A program made the position numbers and the translations under genes. A stretch of 29,494 bases of DNA, taken from contig JAHBMJ010005324.1 of assembly GCA_018398765.1 (NCBI GenBank), positions 21,019 to 50,512 on the forward strand. The letters run 5' to 3'. The DNA comes from Chromera velia. Its lineage: Eukaryota; Sar; Chromeraceae. Positions 20,934 to 29,494 of this stretch are shown here, one piece after another. How positions within the stretch are numbered: the first letter of the stretch is position 1; every line of letters begins with the position of its first letter. The notes under the pieces were generated by a model. That model had not been told where the DNA came from and searched no databases. It was given only the letters and a program-made list of their open reading frames with translations.

Positions 20934-23805
20934 TCACGTATACTCAGGCTCGTTTATGTCCCAGACCTTTCCCCGTGGACGCAACGCTTCGGGCAAGTGG
21001 CGGAGGAGCACTTGTTCTTCGAGACGCCATTTTTCTGCATAGTACAGGCCCTTGCCTGACACTGCGAACGTACTCTTGCGAGACAGTGAAACTGTGCCCA
21101 TCTCTCCCTCTCGATGTGGATCGTGGTGGAAGGGTAAGGGGGGCGCTTTCCCAATCAGGTCCGGCATGCTGCAAACAGAACGCAACAGAGGGTGGGAGAC
21201 AACGACAGCCCCCTGGCCGAAATTTGTCTTAACGTCAGACCGCACTCCCAGTCTGCTCACGTCTTTTGTTGCTTTGGGGCCTTTTCGGAAAATCGCACCT
21301 GCGCTTGTGGCCTTCTGCACCCCCTGTGTCAGGTGTGCAGCACTTGGAGAGGACCATAAGGACGGTACTTTGACTCTAGGCAGCACGAGTCTGCTCACAC
21401 CGCTGTTGTCGGTTTGTGGAAAGATGGGAAAGGCTTCGTTGACGTTTGGAGACAGGGCCCGAGTCATGAACTCACGGAGCGGCTTTGAGGGAACACCCCC
21501 AAGGAGGGTGACTGCATCTCTGCTCGAGCATGGATGAGCTTTTTTGTGGCTACTGCGATGCTTTCGCTTGTGTCTCTTGCAGGCTGCAGAGGAGCTTTCG
21601 GGGTCTCTGTCTGAGTCGTCAGATGCGACCTCGTCTGTGTCCAAACAGAACCTGGGCGTACAGAGCCCCAACGGGAGAGGTGCACCCTCCCTTCCCTTGG
21701 TGGGTTTTCGGTTCTGCCCTCTTCTCTTTCTCCTCTCACGCACGCCCTCTGCTTCTGCTTCTGCTTCTCCCCCCCCTCCCTTCTCAGACTCGCTTCTCCC
21801 TTCTCTTTCTGCCCCAGGATCGTCTTTTGTCGACCGCATGACCAGAGACACTGTTGGAGACCCTACCCCACACTCAACATGACCCTCCTTCTCTCTGGTG
21901 AGACTCACGGCAACTACCCGACTCCCTCCGACTCTCTGTGAGTGGAGAAGAGGGCTGTCGGTAGAGTCAAGGTTCGGTGGTCCACTCGCAGCCCTTCCCC
22001 TCTGATGCGGTGCAAGGAGCCCCTCCTCTTTCTTCTCCTGCTGCTGCTGCTGCTGCTGGAGGGTTTCTGGATGAATTGAGCTGGTCTCAGCACATTCTCT
22101 CTGGAAAGGCTGCCCTGCCTCGTTGTTGCTACCCCTGGAGGCAAGCTCTCTTTCTTTCTTCCTCAGACCTTGAAGAAGATCTTCCACAAACACCGTTCTC
22201 AGTGTGTGCAGTGCAAACGAACTTCCACCAGCACCACCAGGCGCGCCAGACTGATTCACACCACCTTCCAGTTCTCCTTGTTGCTCGAGTGGCTGTCTGT
22301 GGATCATGTCAACTTGCATGGGGTCGCAGACAACTGGGCCCGTGATGGTAACGTTAGGAGACGGGTTGTGACGACCGGACGGTGTAGAATTCAGGATCAC
22401 GTGTTTGCACAGTTGGTGCTGTTTTTTTGGTTTTCGTGCTGTTCTCCTGGGATCAATTCTGTCTCCTCGTTTCATCAGAAGAGCTGCAGTCCATGAAGGC
22501 CCGCGGGGGGATGCAGAGATGGAAGAAGGAGCAGACAGACGCGCCTCGGCCTCTGCACAGTCAATGTCCCACTCGGACAACCTTCCCTTTACCTCACCGA
22601 TAGAGCAGGCATGATGACGACTTCTGTTCTGACTCCAACGACTAGCTGCCTGCCCAGTGGCTGCCCGCGATCCCGTCTGATGCTGCGACTCTTCACCGTC
22701 TGCAGTAGCGGTTTCTGTTCGCTGAGACCCTCTAGATATCCACCGTCCGGTGCCTTTTGTTCTCCCGTTGCCAGAGGGAGTGAAGCGGCTCGGGGAGGAC
22801 CTCTGAGAAGGGGGGGCAGAAGCACTGTCGATGTGAGACTGAGGAGGCGACGCTGCAGAAGAGCTTGGTGGGGCTCTGGGGTGAGAGGTGCAGGTCTTTG
22901 TCTGTCGGTGTGTGCATGGCACCAGGCCCCCCTCTGATCCTTCTGCCCTGCCGGTGCGGGATGTTCGGAGACTCGGGGGGAGACGGGGAAGTGGGCCGTG
23001 GGGCCTGAAAGCGAGGGGTTGAGCTTTTGTGCCTGATGCTGCTGTGTCCTGCTGTGTGGCTGGACGTTGACGCAAAATGGGAGCAACAGTCTTGTACATG
23101 ATTTGCTTCGGCGAAGAAGATGCTCTCTGTTCGGAGTTTTCTTTGGAACCGCCTGAGGCAACTCTCTCTCTTGATTTGTCCGATGAAGAGACGATTTGTT
23201 TTTCTCGTTCTCTTTCTGCGCTGCCCCTGGCAGGCTCCAACGTGAATTCGTTCTGACTGATCGTGCGAGGATGTTCGAAGTCTTCCCCTGTCTCGTCCTC
23301 CCCCCCTTCTCCCTTTTCTCTGTGGAAGGAAACACGACTCCTGAGTGTGGGACGGGAAAGGGGCAATTCGGGACTTTTGGGGTTTCTGGCAGGGGATCTG
23401 TTGCTGGAAGCTGTCTGTGTTGTCTGTCTGGCTGTTCTTGTCCTTCTTGATGTCGCCTCAGCCGATGGGGGAAGGAAGACGCTCCCTTGACTGGATCCTG
23501 AGGAGCTTGAGGACGACGAGGAGGAAGAGGAGTTGGGGGAAGATGAGGCCGACGAATGAGAAGAAGAGGATGAATCTTCATCGAGAAAGCTCGGCCCCCC
23601 AAATGCCCCCTCAGCAGCAAGCAGGGCTCTGATTCGGTCAGCATCTACCATCATGCTCAACCCCCCTCTCTGTTCTGAAAGTACTCTGCGGCCATTTGAC
23701 CGTCCGGCCCCTGTACTGCCACGCGCTCCCTTCATGTTCCGTAAAAAACCGCCGCCCTCATTTCCCTCCAATGATCTGAACACGTCTGAACGTCTCAAAA
23801 CGCGA
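20934..23805 (-). CDS. Large disordered terminal exon of the minus-strand giant gene
   Basis: A single open frame of 957 codons including the stop (956 full residues), ending at 20934. Its 5' boundary is an acceptor TTGTTGCAG at 23806; the first base completes a phase 2 codon, matching the phase 2 donor at 24141 of the exon before it. If it were an independent gene, the first ATG is at 23732. The protein is low-complexity: a poly-Ser block near residues 75-110, many Arg/Ser and Pro/Ser stretches, a seven-Gln run (DNA CTG repeats at about 22038-22060), a Glu/Ala-Glu patch and a His/Lys-rich basic patch KRHKRKHRSSHKKAH. The last about 150 residues are less biased and could hold a short folded or binding segment. 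No known domain is recognised. Purely as inference, it could be a scaffold or regulatory tail. Confidence 0.75.
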
Positions 23806-24140
23806 CTGCAACAAACACATCAAACAATACAAACAACATGTGCGTCGAACAAAACCCAGCCTATCGCTGTCCGGGCAAAACAAATAAATGGAGTCAATAC
23901 ATTGGTGATTCGACGCGACGGTGCAGGTAACCCCTCATGTGAATTTCAAAAGTCTCAGGGGAAACCGAAGACAGACAGAGGTTCTTTTCTTCATTTGTCT
24001 CAATCACCTTGCTAGTGTCACAGTGGCCAATTGTCTGTGAGATGCATGGCAAGAAGACCTTTTCAGGAACAGAAAAGAGAGGTTGGGATGCTTCCATTGC
24101 GGCAGAATGAACAAAGCAAACAAAAGCAAAACAGACGGAC

Positions 24141-26960
24141 CCGAGCCACTGTCCGTCCTGTGGTTCGTCCTCCGATTCCGGTCTAGTGCCCTCCTTCTCG
24201 ATTGTCTTCAGTCTTTCCAGACGCTCCTCTAAGGGTGTTTTTGGATTTTCTAGTCCTTTCACGTGACGACGAACGAAGCGTTTCATTTCCATTTCGTCCT
24301 CTAACATGACTTCTTCGTCTAAACTTTTTTGCTTTATGTTGAACCTGTCGGCGGCATCTTCCATTCCCTCCTTTCCCTTCCCCGCCTGTTTTTCCCCCGA
24401 GTCCTGTCCATTCCCCCCTCCGCCCCCATCTCCGCCGTTTCCGAGATCCCCCCCCTCCCTGTCTCTCTCTTCTTTCAAGGCCACTGCCTTCACATTATCC
24501 ACATCTCGCTTCTCCTTCCCAAAACCAAGCATCTTTCGTGACTTGCTGATCCCCCCGGCATGCAAAACCTGCGGGCAGGCACATGCAGGGGAATGTGCAT
24601 CATTCAGGCAGCGGATTCTGCAGACAGAATTAACCCTCTTGATTAGACAGACAGAAAACAAAAAAAACGAATCATGTGGGAGAGTGAGGAAGCAACGAAT
24701 GAATACAATTCGTACGACAGTCATGCACAGTCCAAAGTAAACGATAGTGTACAAGACTGTCGGCACCCCCAGAGCAATCGGACGACACAGAAGAACAATC
24801 GACCAGTAATAGAGAGCTAGTGGGTCTTGCTTCTTTCCAAATTTACACAGCTGCTTCCTGCGAGAGAGAAGTTTTCCCCTTGTGCCCCTTTTCTTCAATA
24901 CAACGCCATCCTCAACTAATTCCCTTCATTCAAGCAGCAATTCATACAAGAATTAAACAGTTTGACCTTCATTCAACCTGCCTGTTCAAGCTTCTGGAGA
25001 TCCGTCGGTCTCATCACTCGTGACTGGCTCAGGAGCGCAGCTGCCTGGTCAGTGTCCACTATTTCCGTGTGCTTCTCCACGAAGCTCAGAAGATCTGGCG
25101 GCGCCTGAAGGAACGAACGAACGAATGATGCCAATGAACTTTGAGGGAGAGCAGAGGCGAGCAGCTTAGGGGGTGGGTTGGTGTACCTTGTTCATGCAGA
25201 CACACACGCCTTTCTGGTGCAGCGTTCGGGAGGTGGCTTCATTTCGATAACATTTTCAGTCTGTAGAAGAGGGGGGAAAGAAGTCTGAAAAGATCTGTAT
25301 GACCGTCTGATGACGTCCACGCTTACAGGGCCACCCTTTCGCTGCTGAGTGAAAATCTTTCCGTCGCTTCAACATGGGAGAAATGGCAATTTAAAAAAGA
25401 ACGACGAACAAGTAAATGAAAAAAGGCCAGCAGACAAGGAGACCATCAAGGAACTTCAATTGAATGGGAGTGAAACGAAAAGAACCGACCGAAGGGGACT
25501 CTGCCTGCTTCAAGGGCGCCACCTTTTTTCGAGGTGTCCAGCACTCGGTGTCAGACCCCTCTCCTGGCGTGCAACTCGAGAGAGAAGAAGCAGAAGAGCC
25601 GCGCTTCTTAGCAAATCTGAAACAGTCAATTATTTTGGCAATTTTTGGAGCGCGAGCGCGAATCGTCGCCCCATCGAGCGGCACCGCTGCCGCAACAACT
25701 GCAGCGTTGGCAGCTATACTTGAACGTCGTCTGATGGACATACTCATCGACTGACGTCTCGTTCTGTTCTGCAGAAACGATCCTCCCGCCGCCCCCCCTC
25801 CTCCTCCTCCCCCCTGGTGCGTTCCAGTCACGTCTTCTGAAAAGATACCTCCCGGACCATGAGCAATCCTCTGCACCCACCAGTGGAGAGAGAGAAGACC
25901 GACCGAGATTTCCAATCACATGATTGCATGTGAAGATACATACATACAGGTCCATGTTACGTATCGTGTGGGAATTCACACGCATTCGATGATCGATATG
26001 CAGCTGAAAAAATAATCATAGTGCAACGCGTAAGACAATGAAAAAGAGAAAGAAGAAAGAAAGAAAGAAAGCAAGAAAGAAAGAAAGAAAGAAAGAGGCG
26101 AATTCGATGAGTGAACAAAAGAAACATTTACTGGATCGATAAGGGAAGGGAAGAGGAGACCAAGCGATCCAAAGCTGCATGCACTGTTTTAATTTCTTTC
26201 TGATCACAATTTTACTTCTCTTTTCCATTACAATGAGGACATACAAGGATTCGCATGAATATGGCTGAATCGGCTCGGCCCGGAAAGATTCCATGAATCA
26301 ATTGGCTGCTTTCACTGAGCTCTGATGGACCCTACAGATCCATCCGCGTGTGTTGTGTGGCTGTACGGGCGGTGCTGCTTTCACTGAGCTCTGATGGACC
26401 CTACAGATCCATCCGCGTGTGTTGTGTGGGTGTACGGGCGGTGCTGCTTTCACTGAGCTCTGATGGACCCTACAGATCCATCTGCGTGTGTTGTGTGGGT
26501 GTACGGGCGGTGCACAAGGGTGGAACACCTGTTGGAAGAAAAGCGACGTGACTGTTTGGCTGATTGGCTGACTGACTGACTGACTGACTCACTGACTGAT
26601 TGACTGACTGACTGACTGACTGACTGACTGATTCAGTGACTGAGTGACCGACCAAAGATTTCCTTGCCGGCTTCCGTGAAGTGTCCCCTCCCTTCATTTT
26701 GAATAAACTCTCCACTTGCTCTTCATCTGCAGGACCAAAAAGAAAAAGGGAAAAGCCGATCAAGAAGATGCAATGGAACGGCCAGCAACAAAAGCACCCC
26801 CTGAAACCTTCATGCCTGTACCTAAGAAAAGACAGCTTTACAGCTAGATCGAACTGATTGTTTCTGCATGCAAGTCGACCTCCCTCGCTATGCATCAGCC
26901 TGGTTGAATGACTTCAGAGGAGTCAGACAGAACGCGTCCTCCCTCTCTGTTTCACTTGAA

Positions 26961-26992
<32 letters not shown>

Positions 26993-28379
26993 AAAAAAAA
27001 AAGAAAGAAAGAAAGAAAGAAAGAAAGGCGGCACCCGTCAAAAGAACGGATTCGAACCATTGCCCCTGCCTGGCTTGCGTTGCGAAGAAAAGAAACGCAA
27101 AACGCTGCCTGTCCGATCCACTGATTCACCGTGTACGTGGCTTGCTGCATGGCTAACTGATTGACTGTTAACTGAATGAATGAACCCCCGACTGACTGCA
27201 CGACTGACTGACCGGGTGTCATTCCAACTTCCCATCCTGTGTCGTCGATGTCTTGAGGCAGATCTTTGATTGTCTGCCATATTCGTCGGAAGATCTGCTG
27301 GAGACGCATCTTCGCCCGCACCTGGGTGTACGAGGCAGGAGAGCCGCCTCCTCCGCCCTTCACAGCCTGCTGCTGTTGGTTTCCATCCCGCCCTCCCCCT
27401 CCCCCCACTTTGAAATTGGCCCCCGTCTGCTGCTGCTGCTGTTGCATGAATGTTGAGAAAGTCGACGCAGGGAATTGAGGAAGCCCCTGACGTCTGGCTC
27501 CCGTGCCTTGCGTCCTTTCGCCCTCCTCGGGGGCCAACGTCGATCTGGTCGCCCCTCCCCCTGCTAAGGCTGGTGACGGACTTGCGAGCTCTGACGGGGG
27601 GCGGGATGGTGTGTTCAACGGAAGGGTAAGGGGTGGCAGGGTGGCTTGAGTCCTCTTTGCGTACACAGAAGTTGCAGAGGGAGTAAGACCAGAGGGCGCA
27701 AAGCTGACGCAACTAGTGCGCCTCCCGGTTGTATTGAGTGGAAGGGTCAAGGCGGTCCCCCCGTTGGTCTTCTGCTGTGTTGTTGGGTTTTCTTTTTCTC
27801 CCCCCCAGACGCTCGGCTTACGAGAAGGCAAGCTCCACTCCGCTTCCCCCAAAATGCCCTGTCGCTCTCCTTTTGTCTTTCTGTGAATCCACACACGGTG
27901 GCTCAGCCGCTTGTCGAGGAAGAGAACTCGACAGAGCCACTCGAAGTGAGGGGGGTTTCTGAACGTATTGATTGTGCATGAATCCACCCAGGCAGCAAAC
28001 AAATCATACAGCAATGCATGCAATGAGGAACAACACAAAAACGAGACCTGGCAAATCGAGAAGGGACGAAGCGCATAGAGAAGCTGGCCAGAGGGAAAAA
28101 AGAAAAAATGAGGAGAGGTCCTGTGTAGAGAGAGAAAGATGCACAGGCCAGGAGAAAGGAACAAGTAGAGGAAGTGTCTCACAGCATCAAATGGATCTCT
28201 CCACGGAAACACAAAGACGAGGAAAATCATCCATGCAACCGGAAGCCATTCGACAATTTGCATCATTTGTTAAATGCTGGTTGTTTCCATTACTTTCGCT
28301 TTTGAAACCGATAGACGACATATGAATGCAGCATATATATATCTATCTATCTATATATATATATATATATATATACATA

Positions 28380-28418
<39 letters not shown>

Positions 28419-29193
28419 GTTGACTGACGTGTACACCAAGTTCACGGCGCATCTGGAGATTCGAAAAAGAAGCGAGGTCACCGAGTCGTGATTCAGCACA
28501 ACCTGAATCCATCCATCAATTCATGCAGAAAGAAACTGCTCCATTAGAGACAAAAACGCAACGTCAGTCTCAGGCAAACAGACACGTGGAAAAAGGTTCT
28601 TTCACATCTTGTTTTTCGTCGTTTCGCGTGGCAGGCCGGGAAACCACCGTTCTGCATTTGTACGGATGCATGCATGCAGACTTGATGCGCTGACCGGGAT
28701 GTATTTGGATCTGTTCATGTTGGTACAGAGGTGGCAGAGGGCGAAGTGCGTTGGGTACCTGCAAGTAGACAGACGAGTTTTCTAAAGCGCATGAAGAAGG
28801 ATACGGAGACTGCGCGGAGCCGACAAGGAGGAAAGAAAGACACACCGAAAGATACCGTGGCAGGCAGCGACATTGACCAGAAGGGCAGGCACCTGGGGCA
28901 AGAGACAAGGAGAAAAAAGAAGCAGCCTGTGATAAAAAAAATAAAAGACGTAGAGAAGACTTCAGAGAGGGCAGACAGGCACAGCGATTGTCAGAGAAAG
29001 ACAAACTTTGAAGTAGTCAACAGCCCCCCAAAATCCTCCAAACAACAGCCTATACTGCTCTCTGACTGATCGACAGAGAGATCGACTGACTGACTGACCA
29101 AGCAGGGTCTCTGAGCATTTCAAAAAAACGTCCTATCGTGATTTCGTCTTCATCCTGGATGCAAAAGATCTCGAACAGCGGGTCTGCAGCTGC
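24141..29193 (-). CDS. Formin-like multi-exon gene, upstream exons (5' end outside window)
   Basis: In transcript order: 29193-29099, 28758-28695, 28502-28429, 27958-27213, 26726-26649, 25836-25490, about 25104-24978 and 24568-24141, then the terminal exon 23805-20934. Junction phases from 29099 to 25490 all match. The first three exons and the start of 27958-27213 read as one helical-looking segment (MLRDPAW, YPTHFALCHLC, VVLNHDSV, HFEWLCRVLFLDKR), perhaps an armadillo-like formin N-terminal region. A Ser/Thr/Pro-rich stretch with two LTLPLNT motifs, a Gln run and Gly runs follows, then KMRLQQIFRRIWQTI and DIDDTGWEV joined by splicing to DEEQVESLFKMKG. This W...T.W...DEE..ESLF arrangement resembles the start of a formin FH2 domain (actin nucleation). 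The later FH2 GNYLN region is not seen, so an atypical or truncated FH2 is possible. The joins between 25490 and 24568 are unresolved, with a possible extra exon at about 25204-25260. Confidence 0.55.
26046..26096. repeat. (GAAA)n microsatellite
   Basis: GAAA-type run in the intron 25837-26648 of the minus-strand gene. Confidence 0.8.
26306..26512. repeat. Three tandem 69-bp repeats
   Basis: Copies start at 26306, 26375 and 26444 with exactly 69-bp spacing and only a few differences; each contains GAGCTCTGATGGACCC. The array lies in an intron of the formin-like gene. Because 69 is a multiple of 3, frames stay open on both strands; the minus frame would give a 23-residue repeat containing HPHNTRGWICRVHQSS. 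No splice sites clearly include it, so I treat it as non-coding. Confidence 0.85.
26562..26648 (-). repeat. (GTCA)n microsatellite starting at a splice donor (minus strand)
   Basis: The intron after the minus-strand exon 26726-26649 opens GTCACTCAGTCACTGAATCA and continues as (GTCA)n for about 85 bases. Confidence 0.85.
26959..27026. repeat. (GAAA)n microsatellite
   Basis: GAAA run interrupted by a poly-A stretch, in the intron between minus-strand exons 27958-27213 and 26726-26649. Confidence 0.85.
28338..28419. repeat. Compound (TA)n-(GT)n-(GA)n microsatellite
   Basis: Adjacent TATC/TA, GT and GA runs just downstream (minus strand) of the donor at 28428. On the minus strand the intron reads GTCAGTCAA, then (CT)n, (CA)n, (TA)n. 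Confidence 0.85.
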
Positions 29194-29389
29194 CTGCACT
29201 TGCTTTCTCAATCAGACGTACGGTAATGGAACGAAAAAAGGGAAGGAAAGGTATATGAAAGATAGTATGAAACAATGAGACACACGTAGACAGAGATAAG
29301 GAAACTTCAGGGGAAAAAGACAGCAAAAGGAAAAGAAGGAAGCCAAGAAACCAAGGCAATCGACAGAAGGTAAAAAGTCCGAGGAAGAG

Positions 29390-29460
29390 GAACGAGGGAG
29401 CCGGAGGAAGAGCGAAAAAGTCAGCGCTGAAGTGATTCTCAGCAAAGAACTGGACAACAA
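29390..29460 (-). CDS. Possible further 5' exon of the formin-like gene
   Basis: On the minus strand, after an acceptor-like GTTGTCCAG at about 29457, a frame containing FFAENHFSADFF looks coding and continues the style of the downstream exons. A phase 1 donor (TTCT|GTCGAT) would fit the alternative acceptor at 29184 of the next exon rather than the one at 29194. The window edge prevents confirmation. Confidence 0.25.
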
Positions 29461-29494
29461 AAAAGACAAAGAAATCCCTCTGGAAGGAAATTTG

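Noticed and set aside
20929-20945. Isolated CTAGGCG, the transposon terminus
   Set aside because: No inverse partner and no 8-bp duplication nearby; probably chance next to the stop of the large exon.
22611-23632. Plus-strand frames opposite the large disordered exon
   Set aside because: Shadow frames of a 957-codon minus frame; no splice sites or recognisable content.
23894-24898. Single 334-codon minus frame as one intact gene
   Set aside because: Only 24141-24568 has coding character; the rest is pyrimidine-rich intron giving hydrophobic translation, and its ends coincide with splice sites.
1-29494. CRISPR arrays, bacterial operons, phage or defence systems
   Set aside because: No spacer-repeat structure or prokaryotic gene organisation; tandem repeats here are satellites in introns.

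Overview
The window reads as nuclear DNA from an intron-rich unicellular eukaryote, most likely an alga or other alveolate-type protist. A chromerid such as Chromera is my guess from style, not something the sequence proves. The evidence is protein-coding frames cut by many GT-AG introns whose phases match when exons are joined, GC-balanced genes separated by AT-rich spacers, and introns full of simple repeats. One assembly gap (Ns, 1717-1994) lies inside an intron.

Five genes can be reconstructed. (1) Plus strand, from the left edge to 4472: the C-terminal part of a glutathione S-transferase-like protein, eight visible exons. (2) Minus strand, 8321-6688: a two-exon protein kinase-like protein with an N-terminal signal-peptide-like segment. 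(3) Plus strand, 8979-15524: an 11-exon, 582-residue M17 leucyl aminopeptidase. All seven metal and catalytic residues are present at the spacing of E. coli PepA, which strongly supports the splice model. (4) Plus strand, about 16699-20263: an unrecognised, low-complexity protein whose exon ends are only partly resolved. (5) Minus strand, from the right edge to 20934: a very long multi-exon gene with a possible formin-like (FH1/FH2-start) segment and a 2.9 kb, mostly disordered terminal exon.

Layout: gene 1 (+) and gene 2 (-) converge on an AT-rich spacer (4473-6687). That spacer holds two non-autonomous DNA transposons with the same terminal sequence (CTAGGCG) and perfect 8-bp target-site duplications. 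Genes 2 and 3 diverge from a GC-normal 0.66 kb promoter region. Genes 3 and 4 are in tandem with an AT-rich spacer after gene 3. Genes 4 and 5 converge on another AT-rich spacer. No functional link between the neighbours is evident, as expected for a eukaryotic chromosome.

The most unusual signals are the transposon pair, a recurrent pattern in which introns begin with a tetranucleotide microsatellite (GTCA, GTCG or GTGA) growing directly out of the 5' splice site, a 29-bp intronic minisatellite that multiplies splice-donor motifs, the predicted secreted kinase with an altered catalytic loop, and the giant formin-like gene.
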